A stretch of 64,000 nt of DNA from Sinomonas humi (GTDB lineage Bacteria; Actinomycetota; Actinomycetes; Actinomycetales; Micrococcaceae), in NCBI RefSeq assembly GCF_000802235.1, contig NZ_JTDL01000016.1:1-64000 (forward strand), written 5' to 3'. A program made the position numbers and the translations under genes. Under the pieces are notes generated by a model, which was not told the DNA's origin, did not search any database, and saw only the letters and a program-made list of their open reading frames with translations. This document shows, piece after piece, positions 53,745-63,043 of this stretch (its first letter is position 1; every line of letters starts with the position of its first letter).

Positions 53745-54224
53745 TCAGACGTTGCGGTCGCGGGTGAGTTCGGCGAGGTAGTCGATCGCGAAACGGTAGC
53801 CGAGCGGGCCGGCCCCAGCGATCACCGCACGGCACACGTCGCTCAGGTACGAATGGTGGCGGAACGGTTCGCGGGCGTGGACATTCGTGATGTGGACCTC
53901 GACGGCCGGAAGCTCGACCGCTGAGATCGCGTCGCGGATTGCGACTGAAGTGTGGGTGTAGGCAGCCGCGTTGATCACGATGCCCAGCGACTTCTGCCGA
54001 GCCTCGTGGATCGCGTCGACGAGCGCGCCTTCGTAGTTGGACTGCACGAAATCGCACTCGAGCCCGTGGGCATCGGCCGCGCCAGCGCAGAGCCGTTCGA
54101 TGTCGCCGAGGGTTGCGGTCCCGTATTTCTCGGGCTCGCGAGTGCCGAGGAGATTCAGGTTCGGGCCGTTGACCACGAGGATGCTCGAGCGGGCGGGGGC
54201 GGGGGAGACTGTGGGCTCGGTCAT
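53745..54224 (-). CDS. aroQ: 3-dehydroquinate dehydratase, type II
   Basis: The 159-residue enzyme dehydrates 3-dehydroquinate to 3-dehydroshikimate in the shikimate pathway. [20 protein letters not shown] (near 17) has the catalytic Arg and Tyr, and [17 protein letters not shown] (near 110) has the catalytic His. A 12-residue lead precedes the first strand. TAGGAT seven bases before the ATG suggests leaderless translation. It is convergent with the MarP-like gene, with seven bases between them. Confidence 0.95.
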   Translation of the reverse strand: MTEPTVSPAPARSSILVVNGPNLNLLGTREPEKYGTATLGDIERLCAGAADAHGLECDFVQSNYEGALVDAIHEARQKSLGIVINAAAYTHTSVAIRDAISAVELPAVEVHITNVHAREPFRHHSYLSDVCRAVIAGAGPLGYRFAIDYLAELTRDRNV

Positions 54225-54475
54225 GGTTCCGATCCTAAGCCGGGCAGGGCGTTGCCGGGCGCGTAGGCGAGGCCTACCCTAGACGGAGGTCCCCGGGGGC
54301 AAGGGGACCGGCACCCTATCTTCGACGAGGTCTCGGAGTCGAAACGGCGTTCACCCGGTGAAACGGGGCATCGTGTCGCGCCGTCCGCTCTGGGCGTGCG
54401 CACGGCGCACGCCAGCCACCCGCCGTCGTCCGCGCTGGCCGGCCACGGCACGCACCTCTTGCGAGGAGCACCCTC

Positions 54476-55411
54476 ATGTCATTTCCTCCGCATCGGCGCC
54501 GTCTTGCTGTCGTCGTCGCCTTGGCTGGCCTGCTGATCGGCCTCTTTGGAACGGCGCCCGCTCGGGCGTCCGACACCGACGACCATGCCGCCACTGTCAC
54601 CTGGAAGGTCCTCGTGGGCGAGCAGTCCCGGGACATGGCCATTCAAGGAATGAGCTTCCTTCCCGGCGACATCACGATAGACCAGGGCGATTCGATCAAC
54701 TTCGTCGCAAACAGCGCCGAGATCCATACCGTGAGCTACGGAACGCCGCCCCTCCCGCCCACAACCGTCAACAACATCCTCTCCGACGCCGCGCAGCGCG
54801 TCGGAGGCCCCGTCTTCAACCCGAAGGCACAGTGGACCAATTCGGGCATCATCACCACGATGCCGTCGCCGGAATTCCCGTCAGTGACTTCTTACGTCCA
54901 GAAGTTCACGATGCGCGGCAACTTCACCTTCTACTGCCTCATCCATGGACAGATGATGTCCCTCACCGTGCACGTCCATGCTCCGCACGCTCCATATCCG
55001 CACACCCAGGCGTGGTACGACCGGCAGGCCCGGACGGAGACCAGCACCATCCTCGCCGATGGCTACAGGCTCTGGGACGCGACAGCGGACAAGGCAACCC
55101 CAACCCATGTCTATGTGGGGGCGAGCGACGGCATGGCCATGGTCATGCGGTTCATCTGGTCTCATGACGTGGTGCGGCGCGGGACGACCGTGACGTTCGA
55201 CATGAGCGCGAACCAGACGGTCGAGCCGCATACCGTCACGTTCACGACGCTCCAGCAGAACGGGAAGCCCGTTGATTCGGGAACGATGCTGCCAGCGATT
55301 GCGGGCGGACCATCGACCTTCGCGGTCAAGTTCACTCAGAGCGGGACGTGGAACTACATCTGCCAGTTCCACGACAGCATGGGGATGGCAGGCAGCGTGA
55401 CAGTGCGCTGA
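54476..55411 (+). CDS. Secreted protein with two cupredoxin domains
   Basis: The 311-residue protein starts with a Sec signal (RRRLAVVVALAGLLIGLFG, cleavage near APARA-SD) and has two plastocyanin-like domains. Domain one (about 35-165) ends in FTFYCLIHGQMMS, with Cys, His and Met of a type 1 copper site and an upstream EIHTVSYG His. Domain two (about 190-311) ends WNYICQFHDSMGM with a second Cys-His-Met, and EPHTVTFTT gives the fourth ligand. It likely binds and transfers electrons or scavenges copper outside the cell. No partner gene for copper is next to it. ATG follows GCGAGGAGCACC. Confidence 0.85.
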   Translation: MSFPPHRRRLAVVVALAGLLIGLFGTAPARASDTDDHAATVTWKVLVGEQSRDMAIQGMSFLPGDITIDQGDSINFVANSAEIHTVSYGTPPLPPTTVNNILSDAAQRVGGPVFNPKAQWTNSGIITTMPSPEFPSVTSYVQKFTMRGNFTFYCLIHGQMMSLTVHVHAPHAPYPHTQAWYDRQARTETSTILADGYRLWDATADKATPTHVYVGASDGMAMVMRFIWSHDVVRRGTTVTFDMSANQTVEPHTVTFTTLQQNGKPVDSGTMLPAIAGGPSTFAVKFTQSGTWNYICQFHDSMGMAGSVTVR

Positions 55412-55436
55412 CCCTTCCTTCCCTGAGCGTCTGATT

Positions 55437-55473
55437 GTCACCTCCCGCGGGTCGCGCACCCGCGGGAGGTGAC
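55437..55473. repeat. Family 2 palindromic unit, also a likely terminator
   Basis: GTCACCTCCCGCGGGT pairs perfectly with ACCCGCGGGAGGTGAC around five bases. It lies between convergent cupredoxin and beta-galactosidase genes. The arms match the 32-bp units near 23645-23957. Confidence 0.85.
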
Positions 55474-55483
55474 TTCTGGACGC

Positions 55484-57517
55484 CTAGGAGAGGCGGACGA
55501 CGGCGACTGCGCCCGCGGGGACGGTCAGCTCGCCTGCCGTCGGGCTTCCCGAGAGCAGCTCGGTGCCATCGAGGGCCAGGCGGGCGTCATCCTCGCCGTG
55601 GTTGATCGCGAACACCCACGAACCGCCGTCGGAGGTTCGCCTCACCACCTCGAGGTCCGGGTGCTCGACGGCGTGGCGCGGGCTCTCGATTCCGGCGTCA
55701 TCGAGGAGCCGCGAGAGGAGTCCGGCGAGCGCCTCCGAATCCGGGGCGGTGCCCACGTAGTAGGCGTGTCCCGCTCCGACCTCGTTACGGGTGATCGCGG
55801 GGGATCCGGCCGTTGGTCCTGCCTTGTAGCGGGAGAGGACCTCCGCCGTCGTCGTCCGCCCCAACTCGCTCCAGCGCCCGCAGGCTCCCTCGGTGAGGGG
55901 TACGGCCTCGGCAGCCCTGAGCGGGAAGAACTCCTCGACCTCGATGCCGAGGAGCTCGCGGAAGGCGCCAGGGTAGCCTCCGCCGTCGATGGGATCCATG
56001 ATGATGCGGTCGTTCTGGTCGACGATCCCGGAGAAATAGGTCAGAACGAGCGTGCCACCGCCCTCGACGTACCGCCGGAGGTTCGCCGCGCCGTCGTCCG
56101 TGACGAGGTACAGCATCGGTGCCACGACGAGCCGGTAGGCGGAGAGGTCGTCGGTGCTCTGCCGGACATCGGTCGTGATGCCGGCGCGGAAGAGGGCGTC
56201 GTGCCATTCCCGGAGCTCGCGCACCGGCTGGGCTTCCACGCTCGGATGCGAGTCCAGCTCTGCCGCCCAACGGGCGTCCGTGTCGAAGACCAGCGCTGCG
56301 TCCGCGAGCACGCGGGAGCCGGCGACCTCGGATGCCTTCTCGAGGGCCGCGCCGAGCTCGACGACCTCGCGCCACACCTTGGTGTCCCGACCCGCATGCG
56401 GAAGCATGCCCGAGTGGTACTTCTCCGCGCCCGCGCGCGAGGCGCGCCACTGGAAGAAGAGGATGCCGTCGGCGCCCCGGGCGAGGTGCTGGAACGAGTT
56501 CCTTAGCATCTGTCCCGGGCTCTTGGCGATGTTGCGTTGCTGCCAGTTCACGGCCGAGGTGGAGTGCTCCATGAGCAGCCAAGGGTTGCTCTGGGCCCAG
56601 CCGCGCGTGAGGTCTGCGACAAGGGCGAGGTCCTGATGGTTCCTGGGATCTTCGGCCATGAGGTAGTGGTCGTTCGAGACGATGTCCATGCGCGGAGCCC
56701 AGCGCCAGTAGTCGATCGGGCGCGCCAGGCCCATGTTGATGCCCATGAAGTTCGTGGTGACGGGCTTGTCCGAATTAGCGCGGATGATTGAGGCCTCGGC
56801 CTCGAAGCATTCGAGGAGCGAATCGGAGGAGAAGCGCGCGAAGTCGAGCTGCTGAGTCGGGTTGACGTGGGTGCCCGAGTGGCGCGGGGGCATGATCTCG
56901 GCCCAGTTGTAGTAGTGCTGGGACCAGAAGGCCGTTCCCCAGGCGTCGTTGAGGGCATCGATGGTTCCATAGCGAGCCTCGAGCCATTCCCGGAAGCCGC
57001 GCTCCGCGTGCGGGCCGAAATCGGGCTGGTTGTGGCAGCCGTACTCATTGTGGATGTGCCACATCGCCAGCGCGGGGTGGGATGAGTAGCGCTGGGCGAT
57101 TGCCGTGGTGAGAGCCGCGGCGGCTCGGCGGTAGTCGGGGGAGCACGCGGCGAAGGCCTGACGCGAGCCGTGGGTCTGGCGGACGCCGTTCGCATCGACT
57201 GGCGCCGAATCGGGGTACTTCACGGTGAACCAAGGCGGTGGCGAGGCGCTCGCGTTGGCGAGGTCGACGGCGATTCCGTTCGCGTGCAGGAGGTCCATGA
57301 CCTCGTCCAGCCAGCCGAACTCGTAACGGCCCTCCTCGGGCTCGAGCAGAGCCCAACTGAAGATGCCGACGCTCACGAGGTTCACGCCGGCCTCGCGCAT
57401 GAGTTCGACGTCGTGCTTCCACACCTCCTTTGGCCACTGTTCGGGGTTGTAGTCCGCGCCGAACGCGATGCGGGGCGTTCCGTTGCCGAGGCGACGGGTG
57501 AGATCAGAGATGTCCAT
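55484..57517 (-). CDS. GH42 beta-galactosidase
   Basis: The 677-residue glycoside hydrolase removes terminal beta-galactose. The barrel starts with FGADYNPEQWPKEVW (near 20), has the acid/base Glu in MWHIHNEYGCH (near 155), and the nucleophile context LLMEHSTSAVNWQ (near 320). The trimerisation and C-terminal beta domains follow (about 400-677). There is no signal peptide, so it acts in the cytoplasm on imported oligosaccharides. It belongs with the alpha-galactosidase and importer downstream on the same strand, although a gap with small ORFs separates it. Confidence 0.92.
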   Translation of the reverse strand: MDISDLTRRLGNGTPRIAFGADYNPEQWPKEVWKHDVELMREAGVNLVSVGIFSWALLEPEEGRYEFGWLDEVMDLLHANGIAVDLANASASPPPWFTVKYPDSAPVDANGVRQTHGSRQAFAACSPDYRRAAAALTTAIAQRYSSHPALAMWHIHNEYGCHNQPDFGPHAERGFREWLEARYGTIDALNDAWGTAFWSQHYYNWAEIMPPRHSGTHVNPTQQLDFARFSSDSLLECFEAEASIIRANSDKPVTTNFMGINMGLARPIDYWRWAPRMDIVSNDHYLMAEDPRNHQDLALVADLTRGWAQSNPWLLMEHSTSAVNWQQRNIAKSPGQMLRNSFQHLARGADGILFFQWRASRAGAEKYHSGMLPHAGRDTKVWREVVELGAALEKASEVAGSRVLADAALVFDTDARWAAELDSHPSVEAQPVRELREWHDALFRAGITTDVRQSTDDLSAYRLVVAPMLYLVTDDGAANLRRYVEGGGTLVLTYFSGIVDQNDRIIMDPIDGGGYPGAFRELLGIEVEEFFPLRAAEAVPLTEGACGRWSELGRTTTAEVLSRYKAGPTAGSPAITRNEVGAGHAYYVGTAPDSEALAGLLSRLLDDAGIESPRHAVEHPDLEVVRRTSDGGSWVFAINHGEDDARLALDGTELLSGSPTAGELTVPAGAVAVVRLS

Positions 57518-57849
57518 AGGCGTGATCAGCCTCCGCGAGGGTCGCTTGGTGAGCTCAGGTATGACCCAGCGTATGCCCGTACACAGAAACTCACAGAACT
57601 AATCAGAAGCGAAAGTTTTTCGAGTTCGGTGAGCCCGCCATTGCTGGCAGGGCTACCTCGGCGAGGACGACGACGGCGGCACCACTGCCGTCGCCGCGCC
57701 AGGGCGCGGGTCTTGACTGTCCCGTGTGCGCGATCCCCAAGGCTTCTCCACCCGGCGGGCGGGGCACCCCCGCCTCCGCCGGCCACACAGGTAGCAGAGA
57801 CCGTTGGGCATGACGTGAACACCCGCCGGTGGTGCGTCATGTTCGGGTT
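57518..57849. other. Gap upstream of the beta-galactosidase gene
   Basis: This stretch holds the start region and likely promoter of the beta-galactosidase gene. I see no recognisable LacI-type operator, RNA gene or repeat. Frames through it in 57600-57850 are Arg/Pro-rich and lack coding-like codon bias. Confidence 0.5.
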
Positions 57850-58092
57850 CTAGGAGTCTTTCCGCCTTCTTCGCACTCGGAGCCACGGTTGGCCGCCGGG
57901 GACGCTCGCCGAGAAGATTCCGAAGATGAGCGCGAACATGACGGGACTGAAGTCGGTCGGTTTGATCTGTTGCCAGCTCGTGGCCCAGTAGAGGAGCCAT
58001 TGAGCAGAGTAAGCCCCGGCAGTTGACACGACGAAGAGAAAGAGGCGGCCCCTCCATGTCCCGGGTGTACGTAGGAGCGGGCTCGAACTCAT
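57850..58092 (-). CDS. Small two-helix membrane protein
   Basis: An 80-residue frame with two hydrophobic stretches (LFLFVVSTAGAYSAQWLLYW and FSPVMFALIFGIFSASV) and a basic tail (RVRRRRKD). The family is unknown to me. The start is set by ATGA overlap with the 38-residue frame upstream, which makes translation coupling likely. It is short, so membership as a real gene is not certain. Confidence 0.45.
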   Translation of the reverse strand: MSSSPLLRTPGTWRGRLFLFVVSTAGAYSAQWLLYWATSWQQIKPTDFSPVMFALIFGIFSASVPGGQPWLRVRRRRKDS

Positions 58093-58205
58093 ATCTTCTG
58101 TGTTAGCACGCGGCATCCCAGTTGATCAGCGGCGGCAACAACGGCAACCGCTAGCGCCTTTGCGCCTCCGAATCTGACTCGTCCCTCGAGGTTCTCGATG
58201 GTCAT
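58089..58205 (-). CDS. Putative 38-residue leader-like protein
   Basis: The frame begins MTIENLEGRVRFGGAKAL and ends GCRVLTQKI, with AGGGGAGCTA just before the ATG. It overlaps the start of the membrane protein by ATGA. No family is recognised, and it may be a remnant of a longer gene or a translational lead. An AT-rich promoter-like tract (around 58298-58330) lies upstream. Confidence 0.3.
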   Translation of the reverse strand: MTIENLEGRVRFGGAKALAVAVVAAADQLGCRVLTQKI

Positions 58206-58443
58206 TAGCTCCCCTAACAGTGACGGCGGGCGGTGCCTCGCTCGCGGCGTGGCCGGAACTTGGGAAGGTCGCCTCCCGGAGCGCAAGCTCACGCCCACCA
58301 AACTATTAAACATAGTCAATCGTCAATGAACTAAGGACGTCCTCTGCTCGCTATAGCCGCATAGCTCACGGAAACATAAGGACGAGAGGCGATGCCTTGG
58401 GCCAGACATACGAGCTTTTACCGTGGAAGCGTTTGTCGTCGCC

Positions 58444-60624
58444 TTACTCCACGGCTGTCACATGCAGCAGGATCGCGTGCTCCGGCCGGAGTATCGGCAG
58501 CGGAAGGCCGACCTCGGCCAGGAAGCGGCCCGTCGCCGTCGCTCCTTCCGAGAGCCAAGCGGGAGGTGACGTCTGGATGAAGCTGTCAACGAAGTCCGCG
58601 TCCTCGGGAGTCGGGAGGGCGACGGCGAGGCGGTAAGTCCGCTCGGGATCGAGCCCCGGAATCCCCACCCGGCCGGGCATCTCAGCCGACAGCGAGCCCA
58701 AGGCGACGGCCGCGAACAGGGCCTCGCCGCCGTCGTGCGCTACGACGCCGTGGAGCGTGAGGTTCGGCTCGGCGAGGTCCGCGTTGATGCGGACGCCCGA
58801 GTGCAGGAGATCCCGGTGCTGCTTGTAGAGCGCGATGGCGCGTCGGAGGGTCTCCCGCTCGGCAGCCGTTGCCTGGCGGATGTCCCATTCCATCCCGAAG
58901 TGCCCGAACAGGGCCGTGATGGCGCGGAACGAGATGTCGTGGACGCGGCCGGTCGTGTGGGAGTGGGTCGGGCCGACGTGCGCGCCGACGAGTTCGGGCG
59001 GGAGGACCGCTTCGGTCCAGCGCTGGATGGTCTGGCGCTCGAGCGCGTCGTTGCAGTCCGAGGCCCACACTCGGTCGGTCCGCTGGAGGATTCCGAGGTC
59101 CACCCTGCCTCCGCCCGAAGAGCACGATTCGATCTCGACTCGCGGATGCGCGGCCTTGAGCGCGTCGAAGAGCCGGTAGGCGGCGAGAGTCTGCTCGTGC
59201 ACAGACGGACGGCCGGCATGGCCTTGCTCGGCGAGGTCCCGGTTCTGGTCCCACTTGAGGTACGCGATGTCATTCTCGCGGAGCAGGGCGTCGAGGCGAT
59301 CGTAGACGTACTGCCACGCTTCGGGGTTGGCGAGGTCGAGGACGTGCTGGTGGCGCCATTCGCGCGGAAGCCGGCCGCCGTCTTTGGGCGAAGCCGCCGA
59401 CGGCCGGGAAATCCATTCCGGGTGCTCGCGGGCGACGTCGGAATCCAGGTTCACCATCTCCGGCTCGACCCAGAGGCCGAACTCCATTCCCCGCGAGGTG
59501 ACGGCCTCGATGAGCGGCGCGAGGCCGTCGGGCCACATGGTCTCGTCGACGTACCAGTCACCGAGGCCGGCATGGTCGTCTCGGCGCCCGCGGAACCAGC
59601 CGTCGTCGAGCACGAAGCGTTCGACGCCGAGGTCCGCGGCCGCGTCCGCGAGCTCGATGAGCGGCTCGAGGCGGTGGTCGAAGTACACCGCCTCCCACGT
59701 GTTGAGCACCACCGGCCGCGGTCGGTAATTCGCCAACGCGTGCGACGTCACGTGCTGACGCCGTGCTCTGAACCAGCGGTAGAACGCGTCCGTGACCCCG
59801 TCGAGGCCACTGTCTGAGTACGCCGCGTAGAGCGTGGGGGTCCGATAGCTTTCCCCCGCGGCGAGCACGATCTCTCCCGAGCCGAGCAACTCGGCGGCTC
59901 CGAGCATGCGGCGACCGTCGGCGAGCGAGTCGAGGTACTGCTCGTGATTGCCTGACCAGCCAAAATGGACAGCCCAGATGCGGCCACTGCGGTTCGAGAA
60001 GCCGACACTGCCTGCCGCGACGAGGAGCGAGGAGTCGTGCCCAGTGCGGCCGTGGCGTCCGGAGCGCACCCACGTCCCCTGCAGGATCTGCTGGCGCTGG
60101 GGGTGGTTCTCGCGGCACCAGCGCCCGGTGAGGTCCAGCAGCTCCGAGGCGGCGCTGGGGACGGGGACGACGACGCCGAGTTCCCCAAGGTGGTAGGCGC
60201 CGGTTCCGCGGTTGATCAGCTCGTGCGAGATCTCGAGGAGGCCGCCCTCGTTCAGAACGAGTTCCGACACGAGCTCGAGCCCCGCCTCCGCATCCGACTG
60301 GGTGATCCTCGCCCGGCGTCCATCCAGGCTCGCCTCCGCCGCGGTGACGCGCAGGGCGGGCGAAAAAGCGAAGCCGGGGGCGCCGTCGTCGTCTGTCCGA
60401 TGCCCCCGCAGCCCTGGCCGACCAAGCCAGCCGGACGAGGCTTGGGGAAGCAAGCCGGCGACGACGGGCACGTCCAAGGCGGAGTGCGGAACGGGGGCGC
60501 GCAGGAGATTGAGGTCGGGAATGGCCTCCCCGAGGTCTGCGCCCCAGTGCACGATCTCGGCCTCGCCGGAATCGAAGGCCAGCAGGAGGCTGACGCCGGC
60601 GGAACGGAGATGCAGGGGGTTCAT
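58444..60624 (-). CDS. GH36 alpha-galactosidase
   Basis: The 726-residue enzyme removes alpha-galactose, as from melibiose or raffinose. The N-terminal beta-sandwich (about 1-290) is followed by the barrel with WEAVYFDH and FVLDDGWFRGRR, the nucleophile Asp in YLKWDQNRD (near 455) and the acid/base Asp in SDCNDALERQ (near 515). SCSSGGGRVDLGIL is a family block. No signal peptide is present. The ATG at 60624 begins MNPLHLRSAG, before the first beta strand. A half-unit of the family 2 repeat occurs in frame near 58560. Confidence 0.92.
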   Translation of the reverse strand: MNPLHLRSAGVSLLLAFDSGEAEIVHWGADLGEAIPDLNLLRAPVPHSALDVPVVAGLLPQASSGWLGRPGLRGHRTDDDGAPGFAFSPALRVTAAEASLDGRRARITQSDAEAGLELVSELVLNEGGLLEISHELINRGTGAYHLGELGVVVPVPSAASELLDLTGRWCRENHPQRQQILQGTWVRSGRHGRTGHDSSLLVAAGSVGFSNRSGRIWAVHFGWSGNHEQYLDSLADGRRMLGAAELLGSGEIVLAAGESYRTPTLYAAYSDSGLDGVTDAFYRWFRARRQHVTSHALANYRPRPVVLNTWEAVYFDHRLEPLIELADAAADLGVERFVLDDGWFRGRRDDHAGLGDWYVDETMWPDGLAPLIEAVTSRGMEFGLWVEPEMVNLDSDVAREHPEWISRPSAASPKDGGRLPREWRHQHVLDLANPEAWQYVYDRLDALLRENDIAYLKWDQNRDLAEQGHAGRPSVHEQTLAAYRLFDALKAAHPRVEIESCSSGGGRVDLGILQRTDRVWASDCNDALERQTIQRWTEAVLPPELVGAHVGPTHSHTTGRVHDISFRAITALFGHFGMEWDIRQATAAERETLRRAIALYKQHRDLLHSGVRINADLAEPNLTLHGVVAHDGGEALFAAVALGSLSAEMPGRVGIPGLDPERTYRLAVALPTPEDADFVDSFIQTSPPAWLSEGATATGRFLAEVGLPLPILRPEHAILLHVTAVE

Positions 60625-60692
60625 GGGATCGCTTTCGGTCTTGAGGGGTGGGGGCTCGGATGGCCCGAGCCCCCACGGTACGGGCATGGCGT

Positions 60693-62045
60693 CTACTGCT
60701 GGAAGAGGGCGTTGACCTGATTGTTCGCATCGGTGAGGGAGCTCACCGGCGCTTTGCCGGACATCACGGAGTCCATGGCCGGCTGCATGATGTCGTTGAT
60801 CTTCGCGGCGTTGTTCGTGATCGGCATGAGGAACGTGGTGCCGTCCTTGACCTGCTGAGTGAATGGGGTGACGTCGGTTCCCTTGGCCTTGAAGGCCGCA
60901 GCGGCCTTGTCCGTTGCTTCCTTGATGGCTGGGAAGACGACGGCGTGCGAGGCGACGACGTCTTGGCAGGCCGACGAGGCGAGGTATTCGACCCACTTTG
61001 TCGAAGCAGCCGGGTTCTTGGTGGCGGCGTTGATGGAGTCAGCGAGGCCGTTGAACATCGAGGCACGCTTGCCATCGGGGCCGGTCGGGGTCGGGGCGAG
61101 GCCCAGGTTGATGCCCTTGTAGCCCTTGTACTGGCTGAGCAGCCAGTCGCCGTTGACGTTGATAGCCGACTTGCCCGCGCCGAAGTCATCGGGCTCGGAC
61201 GCTCCGACGGTCGTCTCGAGCTTGGGCATGTAGCCCTTGTCGATGAGGCCCTTGTACCAAGCGATGGTCTGCTGGAACTTCGGGTCGTTGTAGTTGTACT
61301 GAGTGCCCCAGGGATTCTTGTTCGTGTAGTTCCACCCGGTGGTGCCGGTCAGGAAGCTCCACTCGGTCTGACCGATGCCTGAGCCGGACCCGTCGAGGCC
61401 GAACCCGTAGGTAGCGACATTGTTCTTGTCGAAGCCGGGCTCGTCGCCGCGCTTTCCGTTCTTGTCGACGGTGAGGTGGGCGATGACCTTCTCGAAGCTG
61501 CCCCCATCCTGGGGGTTCCAGTTGAGACTCTGCATCGCCGAGTCGGAGATGCCGGCCTTGGCGAGCATGTCCTTGTTGTAGAACAGGGCGACCGTGTCCC
61601 AGTCCTTCGGCAGCCCGTAGCGCTTGCCGTCCGAGCCCACCCACAGGTCTGCGAGGCCGGGCTGGTACTGGTTGAGATCGATGTTGTCCGTCTTGACGGC
61701 GTCGTCGATGGGCAGGATCTCGTGGTTCTTCACGAAGTCGCCGAACTTCGAGAGGTGGTCGGTGAAGACGTCGGGCCCGTTGCCAGCGACAAGGCTGTTC
61801 GTGAGGTTGCCCCAGTAGTCATTCCAACCCGTCTGGGTCACCTTGACGGTGATGTTGGGGTTGGCCTTGTGGAAGTCGTCGGCGCACTGCTGGTAGGCGG
61901 GGAGCTGGTTCGCGTCCCAGAGCCAATAGTTGATGGTTCCGCTCGCGTCGCCCTTACTTGAGGCTTGGTTCGAGCCGCTCGTGCAGGCAGAGAGGGCGAG
62001 TGCTGCCGCAGCTGCGACGGCGACCGCGCCGAGTGCTTTCTTCAT
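60693..62045 (-). CDS. Sugar ABC transporter substrate-binding lipoprotein
   Basis: The 450-residue lipoprotein has a signal ending in LSACTSG, with the lipidated cysteine at residue 21. It captures oligosaccharides outside the membrane. The bilobed extracellular solute-binding fold is suggested by NPNITVKVTQTGWNDYWGNL, GPDVFTDHLSKFGDFV and GKRYGLPKDWDTVALFYNKD. It precedes the alpha-galactosidase gene by 68 bases and follows the permeases, so a galactoside substrate is likely. Confidence 0.9.
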   Translation of the reverse strand: MKKALGAVAVAAAAALALSACTSGSNQASSKGDASGTINYWLWDANQLPAYQQCADDFHKANPNITVKVTQTGWNDYWGNLTNSLVAGNGPDVFTDHLSKFGDFVKNHEILPIDDAVKTDNIDLNQYQPGLADLWVGSDGKRYGLPKDWDTVALFYNKDMLAKAGISDSAMQSLNWNPQDGGSFEKVIAHLTVDKNGKRGDEPGFDKNNVATYGFGLDGSGSGIGQTEWSFLTGTTGWNYTNKNPWGTQYNYNDPKFQQTIAWYKGLIDKGYMPKLETTVGASEPDDFGAGKSAINVNGDWLLSQYKGYKGINLGLAPTPTGPDGKRASMFNGLADSINAATKNPAASTKWVEYLASSACQDVVASHAVVFPAIKEATDKAAAAFKAKGTDVTPFTQQVKDGTTFLMPITNNAAKINDIMQPAMDSVMSGKAPVSSLTDANNQVNALFQQ

Positions 62046-62133
62046 GGTGGAGTCCTTTCAGGGAACGGAATCGGGCAGGGGAGAAGGGCGCTTCCGGCGT
62101 CCGCCGGGAGCTCGAGAAGGGACTTGCTGGGAC

Positions 62134-63033
62134 TTACTTGATGCCGGAGAAGCCGATGGAGTTGACGATCTTCTTTCCGAAGGCGACGAACAGCGCCAGG
62201 ATCGGCAGCGCCGAGATGAGCGTGGCCGCCATGAGGCCCGACCAGTCTGGGGCGCCCTGGGGGGACTGGGACTGGAAGATTCCGAGGGCCACGGTGAGGA
62301 CGCGTACCGAGGGATCATTGCCGACCAGAAGCGGCCAGAAGTAGTCATTCCAGGCAGTGATGAACGTGAGCAGGCACAGGGTCGCGAGGGGCGCGGTCGC
62401 GTTCGGGAGGGTGATCTGGAAGAAGATCCGCGCGTGCTTCGCCCCGTCGAGCATCGCGGCCTCCTCGACTTCCCGGGACATCCCGAGGAAGAACTGGCGC
62501 AGGAAGAACACGGCGAACGGCGTCATGAGCATGGTGGGGAGGGCGATCCCGAGATACGTGTTCAGAAGGCCGAGGTTCTTCACGAGCAGGAAGTTCGGCA
62601 GCGCGGTGAAGATCGACGGCACGAGGAGCGTGCCGAGGAACAGGCTGAACACCTTGTCCCGGCCCGGCCAGCGGAGACGGGCGAAGGCGTAGGCGGCGAG
62701 GGAGCTGAAGAAGACCTGGGAGACGGTGATGACCGTCGAGACGATCAGCGAGTTCAGCAGGTACTGCCAGAAGCTGATCGCAGCACCCGATCCGCCTTCC
62801 GCGATCGCCTGCGCCGGCGACTCGAGACCGAAGACTCGGGCGAACGCGCCCCAGCTGAAGTCCGCCGGGAGGAGGTCTGCCGAATGCGAGGCCAGGGCGT
62901 GGTCGCTTGAGAGGGCGGTGCGGAGCATCCACAGCATCGGTCCGAGGGAGACGGCGATGGCGACGGCGAGGGCTGCCCAGGCGGCCGTGCGTCCCCAGTC
63001 GATGCGGCGGCGCGGAGTGGTCATGGTTGTCAT
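62134..63033 (-). CDS. Sugar ABC transporter permease (MalG type)
   Basis: The 299-residue membrane protein has six hydrophobic segments and the EAA loop EVEEAAMLDGAKHARIFFQI (near 190), which docks to the ATPase. It begins MTTMTTPRRRIDWGRT. It is the second permease of the importer, 10 bases after the first. A dedicated ATPase is not encoded nearby, so a shared MsiK/MalK-type ATPase is probably used. Confidence 0.92.
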   Translation of the reverse strand: MTTMTTPRRRIDWGRTAAWAALAVAIAVSLGPMLWMLRTALSSDHALASHSADLLPADFSWGAFARVFGLESPAQAIAEGGSGAAISFWQYLLNSLIVSTVITVSQVFFSSLAAYAFARLRWPGRDKVFSLFLGTLLVPSIFTALPNFLLVKNLGLLNTYLGIALPTMLMTPFAVFFLRQFFLGMSREVEEAAMLDGAKHARIFFQITLPNATAPLATLCLLTFITAWNDYFWPLLVGNDPSVRVLTVALGIFQSQSPQGAPDWSGLMAATLISALPILALFVAFGKKIVNSIGFSGIK

Positions 63034-63043
63034 GGCTGTCCTC

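Noticed and set aside
54225-54475. Riboswitch or structured leader before the cupredoxin gene
   Set aside because: Several short stems can be drawn, but no known riboswitch core is visible.
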